This document shows, one piece after another, positions 18,801 through 27,850 of a DNA stretch of 64,000 bases. The DNA is taken from the NCBI RefSeq assembly GCF_051307055.1, contig NZ_CP149994.1, positions 3,410,001 through 3,474,000 of the forward strand. The letters are read 5' to 3'. The number at the start of each line of letters is the position of its first letter. Within the stretch, counting starts at the first letter, position 1. The notes beneath the pieces are model-generated. The model was not told the DNA's origin and made no database searches. It saw nothing but the letters and a program-made list of their open reading frames with translations. This stretch comes from Dryocola sp051307055. GTDB lineage: Bacteria > Pseudomonadota > Gammaproteobacteria > Enterobacterales > Enterobacteriaceae. The translations under genes were made by a program, and so were the position numbers.

Positions 18801-19347
18801 TCGCCTGCGCCACCGGTCTGGGCAGCGGATAACAGTGACGACGCCAGAAATCAGCGCAGGCGTGACGGCGCAGGAGCGACTCATCTTCAATAAGCTGATG
18901 CTCAAACAGCATGCCTGACTCAAAGGCGTTCAGGCTGAGCATCCGCTGGCAAAAGCCATGGATGGTGAAAACGGCGGCCTCGTCCATCTGCTGCTCCGCC
19001 AGACGTAAAATTTGCGCCGCCTGATGCCTGTCGGGAATTTGCGCCAGCAGGCGCGCAAGAAGCGGATTGTCGGTACGGTTGCGCACGCAGGCGATGAACA
19101 ACTCGTGAATATTGGCGCGAATACGGCCACGCAGCTCTTCCGTGGCCGCTTCGGTAAAGGTGACAACCAGCAACTCTTCGACGCCAAGCGGGCGGGGAAA
19201 CGCGGCGCTTTCTCCAAGCCCCAACAGCAGTCGTAAATAGAGCGCCGCTATGGTGAAGGTTTTTCCGGTACCGGCAGAAGCTTCAATCAGCCGCTCGCCG
19301 ATGAGCGGCAAGCTTAGTGGATCAAGGGGCTGAACGGTGTCGGTCAT
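15805..19347 (-). CDS. recB: Exodeoxyribonuclease V subunit beta RecB
   Basis: 1180 aa, same length as E. coli RecB. It carries an N-terminal UvrD-like 3'-5' helicase and a C-terminal nuclease domain. Walker A EASAGTGKT begins at residue 22; MIDEFQDTDPQQYRIF is the DEAD-equivalent motif II, and VTIHKSKGLEYPLV is motif V. The nuclease core is visible as LLDYKSNWLG near residue 1090, containing the catalytic Asp and Lys. It lies 123 bp from ptrA and overlaps recD by 4 bp, in the ptrA-recB-recD order of E. coli. Confidence 0.97.
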   Translation of the reverse strand: MTDTVQPLDPLSLPLIGERLIEASAGTGKTFTIAALYLRLLLGLGESAAFPRPLGVEELLVVTFTEAATEELRGRIRANIHELFIACVRNRTDNPLLARLLAQIPDRHQAAQILRLAEQQMDEAAVFTIHGFCQRMLSLNAFESGMLFEHQLIEDESLLRRHACADFWRRHCYPLPRPVAQAMSEQWTGPEDLLRDINSWLQGEQPALKKPPADNETLIARHDKIVAAIDGVKAHWQAAAEEIAALIEQSGVDRRSYSSKNLPNWLNIVGEWAQTATTSYQLPDALSRFSQATLDEKTKKGEPPRHPVFSEIAALLAEPLTLRDLVIARAMAEIRYIVQQEKHRRGELGFDDMLSRLDEALHQPGGDALAEAIRARFPAAMIDEFQDTDPQQYRIFRRLYLKQPQTALLLIGDPKQAIYAFRGADIFTYIKARHEVSDRYTLDTNWRSSPAMIASVNTLFSQVENPFLFRQIPFLAVKPAPKNSGLRFTLRGETLAAMSLWLQPGDGCGVSDYQQTMAIQCAQQIRDWLAAGLRGDALLWEGANSRPVQASDITVLVRSRNEATIVREALGALNIPSVYLSNRDSVFATPEARELLWILQAVLAPEIESTLRSAMATSALGLDARRIEALNEDEEAWDRLVEEFTGYRQIWFRRGVMPMLRTLLAARQVAENLLATPGGERRLTDILHISELLQEAASQADSEFALVRWLAQQIAEPDSNASSQQLRLESDKHLVQVVTIHKSKGLEYPLVWLPFIANFRTQSSGLYHDRTTFASLLDLSDNEESLSLAEEERLAEDLRLLYVALTRSVWHCSLGVAPLFRGGRAKKGASDLHLSALGHLLQKGEAMDAAGLQACLEALACEAISVEPLRQKDPQPWQPVVAARPELSARELQRRIADNWRVTSYSGLQQRGYHLAQDLLPRLDVEGASAAQEQSESSLTPHSFPRGAAPGTFLHSLFEGIDFTQPLDEAWLAGMLTQQGFGEHWQPVLSGWLREILQAPLNETGVSLNQLAPTEKQVELEFYLPINTDLRAEELDKLIREYDPLSAGCPPLDFRQVRGMLKGFIDLVFRWQGRYYLLDYKSNWLGEDSSSYTREAMEGAMQSHRYDLQYQLYTLALHRYLRHRIRDYDYHTHFGGVIYLFLRGVEGKGSSRGIFSTRPDAELMTKMDALFAGAQEEVMP

Positions 19348-19470
19348 TATCTCTCACTTTATTTATTCCCGTCATTCTTCAGGCTGCAGGAGTCCTGGCT
19401 CTACTCGCGCCTCCAGACACTAACCTGAGTAAGCGCCTGAGGTGAGCTCCCCTGTCGCCACTCGAATTAT

Positions 19471-22359
19471 TCAGGGCTTAGCGTCTGTTAGCGGCAACGA
19501 TTGTTGCAGACCGCTGACTCCCTCCCAGGTTTTCCACCCTTCTGGCGAGGCGTATTCCGGCTTGCCGTTATGGCTGCCGGAAACCTGCGACAGTATCGCC
19601 GCACCCTGCGGTGCAATCACGGCCTGATGGAAGAAATCCGCAAGCTTAAGCGGAGTCAGCTTTTTAATTTCGGCGACTACTTTATCACGCGAATCGAAGG
19701 CGAGGTTTCCCCTGTCGAAATCTTTGCTCAGTTGCGAAGCTTCCTGCGACAAAGTCTGCGGCGCCTGCAACATTTCACTGATGACGCCCTGCTGTATCTG
19801 GGCGAATTCTTCCGGGCTCATGGAGCGCAGCTTTTGTTCTGCGGTCAGATAGAAAGCCCGGAAGCGTTCATAGAGATAAGCCGGCTGCTTATCGCTACTT
19901 TGCAGCAGGAAACCGACGCCCCACTGACGCCCAACGGACATCGGGAAGGCAAACACCGCGTAACCAAGCTGCTCCTGGGTACGCAACTGGTTGTAGAACC
20001 AGGGCTGGATGATTTGCCCAAGCATTGCGCTGTAGGCCGTGCTGACCGTCTCGTCGTAACCTTCAGGCACATATACCGCCGCCAGAGCAGAATCCGTGCC
20101 GCTGTCGGCTTTTTCAAAGAGCGCGAGCGTCTGTTTATCGACCAGCACATCTTTATTGCGGCACCACTCGCTACCTTTGGTAGCCAGCTGGCTTTGCACC
20201 CGATGCGCCAGCGCTTTAGCCCGATCCGCAGACAGGTTGCCTAACACCAGGAACTCAGGCTTAGCATTATTTTTTAAACTATCGCGATAGGCAAGCACGT
20301 CTTTTAACGTTATGTCCGGCAGCAGGGCACGGCGCGCTTCCCGCTGGAAGTAAGGGACCTGAGATAGCATCTGGACAGGAATGATAGCCTGATCGTAGGC
20401 TTTGCCCTTATCCGCCGAGTCCATCATTTGCGCATACCAGGACTTCGCCTGATCGAGCTGTTGCTGGGTTGCGGTATAGGAGAAATAGCCTTTTAACAGC
20501 GCTGCAAACAGCTGCGGCAGGCGTTGCGTATAACCGTTGGCATTGACCATTAATCCGCTGTTCGCATTGGTGGAGAAGCTGATGCCGCCTACAGCCGCCT
20601 GGTTACTTAACTCATCCAGCGCAATACCGGCCAGATAGTCGTTTAGGGCGAACAGGACCTGATTTTTCGCGCTGTTCATCGCCTGTGGGTTACGCAGCAC
20701 CATCGTCACGTCAGCTTTGGGTTCAAGGCTGAAATATTTGCTCGGCATGTAAAGCACGCGCAGGCCAGGCTCCCTGACCAGCAATTCCGGATGAGCATAG
20801 GTTTTTTCCGCTTTGATAAGCGTGAAGTCATCCGGAATGTACGGGTTCAGCTGCGGCAGGGTCAGTTTGATAGCCGCGGCTTTTTGCTGCCAGTCGCTAA
20901 AGGTCTGTGCGCTGATTTTGTCGACCTGGTAGGGGGCATCAACAAAGTAAGCGGTTTTGTTATGCGGCTCTTTCGGGCTGATATACCAGACGCGCGCGTT
21001 TTGCGGCGTCATCATCTCCAGCCTCGCTTTGATGGCTGCCGGATCGTACTGGTCGGCGATATTTACCGCGTCCAGGGTATGCTCGATCGGAACACGCAGC
21101 ATGGTGTCTGCTAACCACTCGACGTAGTCCATATCGCGAGTGATGGAAGGATAACGGAAATCCAGATCCAGCACGTGAGACAGCTCGTCGAAATAGCGTT
21201 TATCCACACCGTTCTGACGCAGGTTATTCAGATAGCTGAAAATGGCGGCAACCACTTCATCTCGCTGGGCCAGGCCTTTATCGGTTAAGGAGACGGAAAT
21301 TGCGAACACCCCGCTGTTGCCGCTGATTAGCGGATCGGAATCAGCGCGGATGCTGTCTGCCAGCCCCTGCTTTTGCAGCCAGTCTGACAAGGTGTTTTCG
21401 CTGCGATTGCCAATCAGATAGCCGATCAGCTCATCGGTTTTGCTGCGGAATTTATCGCTGTTGTTATCGATGCGGAACTCGACGCGCAGCACTTTGCGCG
21501 GCAGCGCCGGCACATAGTGGATAATGATGCCCTTCTGAGCGTCCGTTACCACAGGCACCGTGATAACCGGCTTTGCAATATTTTTATCAGGTACGCGTCC
21601 GTAGGTATCCACAGCGATTTTTGCCAGCTCAGGCAAAGGCTTATTGCTGTAGATGACGGCTTTCATCAGGTTAGCGGAATAGTACTGGTTGCGAAACGCC
21701 ACCAGCGCGTCCAGCAGTTTGCTGCCCGGCTTATCGCGCAAGGTTTCGAGATTACCGCCTGAAAAACGTGAGCCGGGGTGCGCCGGATTGAGCGTTTCGG
21801 CGCTGACCTGCGCCATACGCATCCCGTCACGGGCGCGCGCTAAGGTTAACTCTGCGTTAACCGCATTACGTTCACGATCGGCATACTCCGGCGCCAGGTT
21901 AGGTTCAGCGATGGCATCGGCCAGTCTGTCGACAGCACCCGCCAGCGCATCGTTTTCAACCTCCATATAAAAGGCGGTGCGGTAGGTCGCGGTACTGGCG
22001 TTATGGCTGCCGCCGTGCTTTTTAAGGAATTCAGACAGGCTGTCCGGCTGTGGATATTTCTTTGAGCCCATCAGCGTCATATGTTCGAGATAGTGTGCGA
22101 GGCCCAGATGGTCGTCAGGATCTTCAAGCGATCCGACAGGCACCACCAGCGCAGACAAGGATTTCACCGCCTGCGGGTCGGAGACCAGCAGAACCGTCAT
22201 ATTGTTATCCAGACGCACTGCCTGATACTGGCGATTATCCTTATCGCTTTTACGGATGGTTTCCTGGAGGGGCTGCCAGCCCGTATCTGCCTGACTTAAT
22301 GGTGCCCAAAGAGCAGCTAACAAGAAAAGCGGTTTGAACCAGGTGCTGCATTTAGGCAT
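19471..22359 (-). CDS. ptrA: Protease III (pitrilysin) PtrA
   Basis: 962 aa, as in E. coli. Periplasmic M16 zinc metalloprotease that degrades small peptides. Signal peptide of about 24 residues (cleavage after LSQA). The inverted zinc motif HYLEH is at 89-93 (H89, E92, H93), with the distal glutamate in the ENDALAG/NAVNAELTLA region. The duplicated M16 halves follow. It lies between recC and recB, a conserved placement with no known mechanistic link to recombination. Confidence 0.96.
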   Translation of the reverse strand: MPKCSTWFKPLFLLAALWAPLSQADTGWQPLQETIRKSDKDNRQYQAVRLDNNMTVLLVSDPQAVKSLSALVVPVGSLEDPDDHLGLAHYLEHMTLMGSKKYPQPDSLSEFLKKHGGSHNASTATYRTAFYMEVENDALAGAVDRLADAIAEPNLAPEYADRERNAVNAELTLARARDGMRMAQVSAETLNPAHPGSRFSGGNLETLRDKPGSKLLDALVAFRNQYYSANLMKAVIYSNKPLPELAKIAVDTYGRVPDKNIAKPVITVPVVTDAQKGIIIHYVPALPRKVLRVEFRIDNNSDKFRSKTDELIGYLIGNRSENTLSDWLQKQGLADSIRADSDPLISGNSGVFAISVSLTDKGLAQRDEVVAAIFSYLNNLRQNGVDKRYFDELSHVLDLDFRYPSITRDMDYVEWLADTMLRVPIEHTLDAVNIADQYDPAAIKARLEMMTPQNARVWYISPKEPHNKTAYFVDAPYQVDKISAQTFSDWQQKAAAIKLTLPQLNPYIPDDFTLIKAEKTYAHPELLVREPGLRVLYMPSKYFSLEPKADVTMVLRNPQAMNSAKNQVLFALNDYLAGIALDELSNQAAVGGISFSTNANSGLMVNANGYTQRLPQLFAALLKGYFSYTATQQQLDQAKSWYAQMMDSADKGKAYDQAIIPVQMLSQVPYFQREARRALLPDITLKDVLAYRDSLKNNAKPEFLVLGNLSADRAKALAHRVQSQLATKGSEWCRNKDVLVDKQTLALFEKADSGTDSALAAVYVPEGYDETVSTAYSAMLGQIIQPWFYNQLRTQEQLGYAVFAFPMSVGRQWGVGFLLQSSDKQPAYLYERFRAFYLTAEQKLRSMSPEEFAQIQQGVISEMLQAPQTLSQEASQLSKDFDRGNLAFDSRDKVVAEIKKLTPLKLADFFHQAVIAPQGAAILSQVSGSHNGKPEYASPEGWKTWEGVSGLQQSLPLTDAKP

Positions 22360-22509
22360 TCACGAACCTCATTATCACGAACATTCCTAACTTACTCATC
22401 ATTAACGACTTTAAATTGCTTCGCTATCGTCGCCGTTACTTTTTTCGTCAGCCCTGAGCAGGTTGCGCATCATAGATGAACTTACCGGGCCGCGCAATTT
22501 TTATACAGA

Positions 22510-25500
22510 TTATGCTGGGGTATTGAACCGGAACAGCGGCAGCAGGTACCGTTCAGCCTCGCGGATAATGGCATCGTAATAGTCATTATCCAGGGTGCGG
22601 TATAAGCGCTGCAGCCAGACATCAGCGCCTTCGCCTTCCACCATCAGGTTGCCTTCCCAGGCCGCCAACAGCTTGCTTTTGGCTTTCTGCTGCGTTTGTT
22701 CATCCCATAAAATGGCATCAAACGCCTGGTCATAACAGGCTTTTATCCACGCTCCGCCGCTATTTGGCAGCAGCAGAAGCGGCTGGTTTAAGCCTTCACG
22801 ATAACCTTCAATAAGTTGCAGCAAATAGCTTTTTGCCTGCTCAACCTCAAGCGACGGGAAACGCCATTGAGAGGATTTCCGCCCGTACATCCGGCTGCTG
22901 CCCTCTCCCCCCATTGCACACCACACGACGTGCTCCACCCACAGCTGCAGGCCATGTGCGACATTCAGCACGGAAGGGCGCCAGCGCAGCAAGCCGTCGG
23001 GCTGAACATCCGACAACCACCCTACCAGCCTTGTTCCCGCAAGCGTTAAATCAACCTCAACGCTTGCGCCGTTTTGCCGCTCAGCTATCACTTTTTCAGA
23101 CAGCTCTTCCATTTCTGTTAACTGGTTTTCCCACGCAATTTCACCAAACGCCCCGTAAGGCAGGGCCCCGGCGGCGCGATAACGGCGGAAAAGCAGTTGC
23201 GGATCGCCGCCGGCAATCAGGGTATTGAGCAGCTGCTGATTCATCTGGAAACGTTCGAGGCTATCCAGCGCAAAAGGTTCAGCATCCGGCAGCTCCGTCT
23301 TATCGAGCCAGAAGTTAATCCCCAGCCTCATCTGGAAGAAGGCGCGCACCGGATGGCGCCAGAATCGCTGCAGCTGCTCTAACGTAATCTCTTCCGGGGG
23401 TTTGTCCTGCAGCCTCTGGATAAACGGCGCATGGACCTCACCTTGCTCGCAGGCCGCAGGAAGCCATTCGCTGGCGTAGCTTTGCCCGTGGGAGACGGGA
23501 ATAAAATTGCCTGCGTCAAACGGGGTGCGGCAGTGTTGATGAATAAGGTGTGCTTTTACCCCTGCCGCGCTTTCATCACAGGTACGCGAGGCGTCCTGCG
23601 GCAGGCAGTGGCTCTGGGCTATGTAGTTCAGCAGCTCTTCAACCAGCACGGAGGGGTAACGCTTACTGTTATCCTGAATGGAGCGCCCAATATAGCTGAT
23701 ATAAAAACGTTGCTGGGCCGAATTCAGGGCCTCCAGAAACAGGTAGCGGTCATCGTCGCGGCGGCTGCGGTCGCCCCGCTGTGATTTCTGGCTCATCAGG
23801 TCGAAGCCAGGCGGCGCCAGCGTGCGGGGATAAACGCCATCGTTCATCCCCAGCAGGCAAACAACCTTGAAGGGAATGGAGCGCATCGGCATCAGGGTGC
23901 AGAAGTTTACCGGACCGGCGAGAAAACGCGGGCTGATACGCTCCCGATCGAGCCGCTGCGCCAGTTCATCATGCAATAACCTGAGCGGGACGGGTTGCTG
24001 ATAGTGCGCATCCAGGCCGTGCTTAATCATCTCCTGCCATTGCACTTCGATAAGCGCCAGCGCCGCCTCGGTGTCCTGGTCCGGCAGGAAGAAACACTCA
24101 AGCAGTTCGCGACACACCGGCACCCATTCACAGAGCGGCCTTTCAGCAGAAAGCGCCTGCCGCCAGCGGTTAAGCTGCATCAGCAGTTCTGCCAGCTGCC
24201 CCACCAGTTCGGCAATTAAACCGCTGGATTCGTCATAAGGCAGCACGGACTGCCACTCGCCCGCCTTACTGTCCATGGCGTAGCCCAAAAGCATGCGGGT
24301 CAGGCCAAAACGCCAGGTATGTTGCCCGGTGGCCGGCAGATCGAACTCAAGCACGTTGTCGTCATCAATGCCCCAGCGCACGCCCGATTCATTTACCCAC
24401 AGGCGTAAATATCGCAGCCCTTCTTCATTGATGGCAAAGCGCGCGGCCAGGGCCGGCACCTCGAGCAGTGCCAGCACGTCTTCTGCCATAAAGCGGCTGT
24501 TCGGCAGAGAAAGCAAAGTGGTGAAAGCCTGGAGTGCAGGATGCGCCTGGCTTGCGCGCCGGTCGGAAATAGCAAAGGGCAGCCAGCGATCCGTTGCTGC
24601 GTTGCCAAACACGGCCTGAATAAACGGGCTGTAGCTGTCGATATCTGCAACCATGACGATAATGTCGCGCGGCGTCAGCGAGGGATCGGCATCAAGCATT
24701 GCCAGGAGCTGGTCGTAGAGCACTTCCACTTCTCGCTGCGGACTGTGGCACTCGTGGAAAGTGATGGAGCGGTCGTCAGGATCCAGCTTTTTTTTATCGC
24801 GGCTGTGCAGATATTCCTCTTCCGTCAGCCCCGTCACCGCATTGTTTTGCAGCTCAAGCAGATCAAACTGCAGGCTGTGCAGCAGATTATCCGGCTCGAT
24901 ATCGACAAAAACGTCGATCTCTTCGAACTGTTCCAGCTCAGACAGCAGGAAGGTGTAGTCGCGGCCAAGCTTTCCCCACGAGGCCAGCATCGGGTTTCCG
25001 AAATCCTGCTCGCCATCATCGTTAAACAGCGAAGAAGCCGTCTGGTTATCCTTAAACAAGGGCAACATATTGCCGGCCTTATAATGGCTGCGGCGCCGCC
25101 GGCTGATTAACCGCGCAAGATAGGCCGGGTCTTTAATATCGCCCCAGTAGTAGCGGCAAGGGTTGGTAAATAAAAGATGGACTTCAATATGCTTACCCAG
25201 CGCCTGAAGGGCCTGGAGATAAACGGGCGGTAAAGCAGAGATACCGCAGATAAAAACACGCGGCGGCAGACCCGCCGGGCACGTATCGCTCTTCTCCAGG
25301 GTGCTGATAAAGCGTTGATAAAGGTTCGCACGGTGCCACGCTGGCTGGCCGAGCTCACGGGTATGTTGCACAAGCGCGGCCCACAGCGATGCCTGCCAGA
25401 GCTGCCCCTCGCCCGCATCGTCCGCCAGCTCGCCCGCCTCCCATTTGCTTAACCAGCCGGGGCGATATACCAGATACTGGTCATAGAGATCCGCAATGCG

Positions 25501-25887
25501 TGAAGCAAGCTGGAAGAGCTTGCGACCGTTATCGTCTTCGGTAAGGTAGTGCCGCAACAGCGCAAACTCAGGCCGTTCGAGCATGTCGGGGATAAGCTTC
25601 ATGAGTTTCCAGCTCATGCTCTGTTTGCTGAACGCGCTCTGCTCAGGCACCTCCGGCAGCACGCGAACAAACATATCCCAGATGAAGCTCGCCGGCAGCG
25701 GAAAAGCGATGTTGGCGGCAATACCAAACTTTTGCGCCAGCGTCATCTGTAGCCATTGCGCCATCCCCGTGCTCTGCACAAGCACCACCTCTGGCTGGAA
25801 CGGATCGGGAAGTGGCTGCCCTTCCACGATAAATTCCATGATGGCTTCCAGAACATCAAGGCGGTTGGAATGGTAAACACGCAACAT
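22510..25887 (-). CDS. recC: Exodeoxyribonuclease V subunit gamma RecC
   Basis: 1125 aa from ATG 25887 (MLRVYHSNRLDVL), matching the 1122-aa E. coli protein. The reading frame stays open 57 codons further upstream across ppdC, but that part is not RecC. RecC is the scaffold of RecBCD and recognises Chi; its folds derive from a helicase and a nuclease that have lost catalytic residues. Diagnostic segments include VLVQSTGMAQWLQM, PLRLLHDELAQRLDRERISPR and the region around LPYGAFGEIAWE. It starts 7 bp after the ppdC stop. Confidence 0.96.
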   Translation of the reverse strand: MLRVYHSNRLDVLEAIMEFIVEGQPLPDPFQPEVVLVQSTGMAQWLQMTLAQKFGIAANIAFPLPASFIWDMFVRVLPEVPEQSAFSKQSMSWKLMKLIPDMLERPEFALLRHYLTEDDNGRKLFQLASRIADLYDQYLVYRPGWLSKWEAGELADDAGEGQLWQASLWAALVQHTRELGQPAWHRANLYQRFISTLEKSDTCPAGLPPRVFICGISALPPVYLQALQALGKHIEVHLLFTNPCRYYWGDIKDPAYLARLISRRRRSHYKAGNMLPLFKDNQTASSLFNDDGEQDFGNPMLASWGKLGRDYTFLLSELEQFEEIDVFVDIEPDNLLHSLQFDLLELQNNAVTGLTEEEYLHSRDKKKLDPDDRSITFHECHSPQREVEVLYDQLLAMLDADPSLTPRDIIVMVADIDSYSPFIQAVFGNAATDRWLPFAISDRRASQAHPALQAFTTLLSLPNSRFMAEDVLALLEVPALAARFAINEEGLRYLRLWVNESGVRWGIDDDNVLEFDLPATGQHTWRFGLTRMLLGYAMDSKAGEWQSVLPYDESSGLIAELVGQLAELLMQLNRWRQALSAERPLCEWVPVCRELLECFFLPDQDTEAALALIEVQWQEMIKHGLDAHYQQPVPLRLLHDELAQRLDRERISPRFLAGPVNFCTLMPMRSIPFKVVCLLGMNDGVYPRTLAPPGFDLMSQKSQRGDRSRRDDDRYLFLEALNSAQQRFYISYIGRSIQDNSKRYPSVLVEELLNYIAQSHCLPQDASRTCDESAAGVKAHLIHQHCRTPFDAGNFIPVSHGQSYASEWLPAACEQGEVHAPFIQRLQDKPPEEITLEQLQRFWRHPVRAFFQMRLGINFWLDKTELPDAEPFALDSLERFQMNQQLLNTLIAGGDPQLLFRRYRAAGALPYGAFGEIAWENQLTEMEELSEKVIAERQNGASVEVDLTLAGTRLVGWLSDVQPDGLLRWRPSVLNVAHGLQLWVEHVVWCAMGGEGSSRMYGRKSSQWRFPSLEVEQAKSYLLQLIEGYREGLNQPLLLLPNSGGAWIKACYDQAFDAILWDEQTQQKAKSKLLAAWEGNLMVEGEGADVWLQRLYRTLDNDYYDAIIREAERYLLPLFRFNTPA

Positions 25888-25894
25888 AGAATCG

Positions 25895-26236
25895 CTACTC
25901 CTGACTTTTCTCTTCCTGCGCGCAATGCAGCCGCGACAGCTTTCCGGTGCGGCCCGCAGGGCTGGTAATATTAACGGCGATGCTGACACATCCTGCCGCA
26001 GATGTCTGCTGTCTGATGACTTTCCATGCAGCTGGGGGATCCGGCGCCTGCGGTTCACTCATTTCAACGGCCAGACGCCACAGCTGGCGAAACTGCCATT
26101 GGGCCTGAAAACCTTGTTGTAATACGCGGTAGTAGCCGGGTAGCGCCACCATCACGATGGCAAAAAGCACCAGCGAACATAGCACCTCAGGCAGGCTAAA
26201 CCCGCTTTGCTTTGCTTTCACCTGGGAAGCTGACAC
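25895..26236 (-). CDS. ppdC: Prepilin-peptidase-dependent protein C (minor pseudopilin)
   Basis: 113 aa (E. coli PpdC 107). Type IV pilin-like N-terminal signal: a short basic leader ending in KQSG, then FSLPEVLCSLVLFAIVMVAL with the conserved Glu at +5 of the processed protein. The rest is a short globular domain with two cysteines. Last gene of a four-gene minor-pseudopilin set with overlapping ends. It overlaps ygdB by 19 bp if the first ATG is used; a later start is possible but would remove part of the leader. Role in a pilus or secretion system is inferred. Confidence 0.85.
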   Translation of the reverse strand: MSASQVKAKQSGFSLPEVLCSLVLFAIVMVALPGYYRVLQQGFQAQWQFRQLWRLAVEMSEPQAPDPPAAWKVIRQQTSAAGCVSIAVNITSPAGRTGKLSRLHCAQEEKSQE

Positions 26237-26646
26237 CGGGCGGCCTCTCTGAACGGGCAGAAGTCGAGCCAGCCATGAGGCGCAGCACGCCAGCGTGAAT
26301 CCTCAAGGCTTCCCCAGCGCCACAGCGTAACCGGGTTTTCATCCTCTGCGGAAAGCTTTTGCGCCGCCATTAACGTCTCTCCTTTGTCCGTCGATAATAT
26401 GCAAGCCCGCCATGCCATCGCTTGCTGCTGGCACTGCCACGAGCTTGTCGCCTGCCAGCGCTGCTGGCCTCCCCAGGCGAGTGCAGATGCAGCCTCGGAA
26501 TATTGTTTTAGCAAGTTAATCTCGCTGGCAACGCTCTGCTGCTGCTGATTGAGCTGCTGCTGTAGCCCGTTGAGCATCAGCATGCCTAAGGAAAAAAGCA
26601 ACAGGACGAAGGCCAGAGAGCTGCTGCCTCGCTGGCGGCGCATCAC
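26218..26646 (-). CDS. ygdB: DUF2509 protein YgdB (pseudopilin-cluster protein)
   Basis: 142 aa. An N-terminal MMRRQRGSSSLAFVLLLFSLG leader and membrane helix resembles a PilX/GspK-type start rather than a classic FTLxE pilin. A Gln-rich helix (LQQQLNQQQQ) follows. It overlaps ppdB by 4 bp and ppdC by 19 bp. Function unknown; membership of the Ppd minor-pseudopilin operon is clear from the overlaps and from synteny with E. coli. Confidence 0.88.
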   Translation of the reverse strand: MMRRQRGSSSLAFVLLLFSLGMLMLNGLQQQLNQQQQSVASEINLLKQYSEAASALAWGGQQRWQATSSWQCQQQAMAWRACILSTDKGETLMAAQKLSAEDENPVTLWRWGSLEDSRWRAAPHGWLDFCPFREAARCQLPR

Positions 26647-27203
26647 AGGTTATATCCCACAACGATATGCCTTAACGAGACGGGCTGCGCGCCTCCCTGC
26701 AACGAAGCATCCAGCTTAATTTCCAGCAGCGGCTGCCAGGAATTACGCGCTAAGCGGGATACTGAGAAATGCTTTATTGCCACCGATTCCGGATCCGTTA
26801 TTTTCTCCCAGCCGCTGCCTTCGCAGGCAGCCGCTCCCTTTAGCGTTTCCAGGCTGCCATTGTGTAGCCGAAACCCTGTGGCTTCAGCTTCAGCGTGCCC
26901 GGCGGGTTCCCACTGGCCGTTGCTGTTGATGTCCCACTGTACCAGTACACATTCCCCTCTTTTGAGGAGTGTTAAACCTTTTCCGCTGCATTCCCCGTGG
27001 CAGTAGCCCGCGCGCTGCAGGTGTTTTCCTATACCAAACGCCAGTTGCCAGAGCGATTCCCGCAAGTTTTCTTTCTGATATTGCAGCAGCACGCCTCGCT
27101 GAAGCGCCGGGAAAAGCCGCCCTGCGCCAGACAAAATAATACTGCTCAGCGCCATGGCGATCAGCGTTTCGAGTAAGGTGAACCCTCTTTGCTTCAGCCG
27201 CAT
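26643..27203 (-). CDS. ppdB: Prepilin-peptidase-dependent protein B (minor pseudopilin)
   Basis: 186 aa. Leader MRLKQRG followed by FTLLETLIAMALSSIILSGA, a classic type IV prepilin N-methylation site with Glu at +5. The globular domain has cysteine pairs (CHGECSG near 92-98). It overlaps ppdA by 10 bp and ygdB by 4 bp, so translation is probably coupled through the set. Confidence 0.92.
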   Translation of the reverse strand: MRLKQRGFTLLETLIAMALSSIILSGAGRLFPALQRGVLLQYQKENLRESLWQLAFGIGKHLQRAGYCHGECSGKGLTLLKRGECVLVQWDINSNGQWEPAGHAEAEATGFRLHNGSLETLKGAAACEGSGWEKITDPESVAIKHFSVSRLARNSWQPLLEIKLDASLQGGAQPVSLRHIVVGYNL

Positions 27204-27667
27204 TTTTTAGCCTCGCCGGTTTTACAGGTGCGAATGCGTCCCCAGGCAGAGAGTATGACCTGCCACTCCCCGGCGGAGCTTCGCAAAATCAGATGGCCGG
27301 GCCATGCCGTGTTTCGTATCCCGTAGAAGCCGGCGCCTGCCGTTATCTCCACCATCTCCACCTCCGCAAAAGGTTGCATCAGTTGCCAGCGGGATGCGCT
27401 TTTACACTGGGTATCCGGCGCAAGATGGCTGGACAGACACCACCGGGAACCTGAATGGCTCAACCTAAGCAGGTGATCTACGTTTTTCCAGTTAGCATCG
27501 CTGCGCAGCTGCTGCAGAAAGCTACGCACCCGTTGTACGGTTATCCATAACCGCTGCTGCTGCTGCCATTTCTGCCAGCCGTATATGCCGCCCGCGCTCA
27601 GCGTCACGATAATTCCCATGACCAGCATCACTTCCGTCAGGCTAAAACCACGCTGCTTTCTTTTCAT
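27194..27667 (-). CDS. ppdA: Prepilin-peptidase-dependent protein A (minor pseudopilin)
   Basis: 157 aa from ATG 27667 (MKRKQRG then FSLTEVMLVMGIIVTLSAGG), the correct prepilin leader; E. coli PpdA is 156 aa. An upstream in-frame ATG at 27721 would put 18 residues before the leader and is rejected. Conserved WH/NW and cysteine positions (WCLSSHLAPDTQC; RTCKTGEAKKC) match a GspH-like fold. First gene of the ppdA-ppdB-ygdB-ppdC set, downstream of thyA on the same strand. Confidence 0.91.
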   Translation of the reverse strand: MKRKQRGFSLTEVMLVMGIIVTLSAGGIYGWQKWQQQQRLWITVQRVRSFLQQLRSDANWKNVDHLLRLSHSGSRWCLSSHLAPDTQCKSASRWQLMQPFAEVEMVEITAGAGFYGIRNTAWPGHLILRSSAGEWQVILSAWGRIRTCKTGEAKKCG

Positions 27668-27803
27668 TCCAGGAGTGTGCCTGGCGTGAAAAAAGGCTGC
27701 TACTGCGCAATTAAATTTCATCGAGATATGCCGAAGAAAATATGCGCATTTGCAGAGGGTTACACAGATTCAGGGAGGGAACGCGAAAAGCTAAAAAGAG
27801 GGT

Positions 27804-27830
27804 AAAAAAAAGCGGCGCACAAAGGCGCCG
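27804..27830 (-). terminator. thyA terminator
   Basis: On the minus strand CGGCGC, CTTTGT loop, GCGCCG, then a run of eight T, about 20 bp after the thyA stop. Confidence 0.88.
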
Positions 27831-27850
27831 GGTATGTCAGTCTGTCGGCA

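Noticed and set aside
25888..26058. 57-codon N-terminal extension of recC
   Set aside because: Overlaps ppdC and lacks RecC similarity; the family N terminus MLRVYHSNRL starts at 25887.
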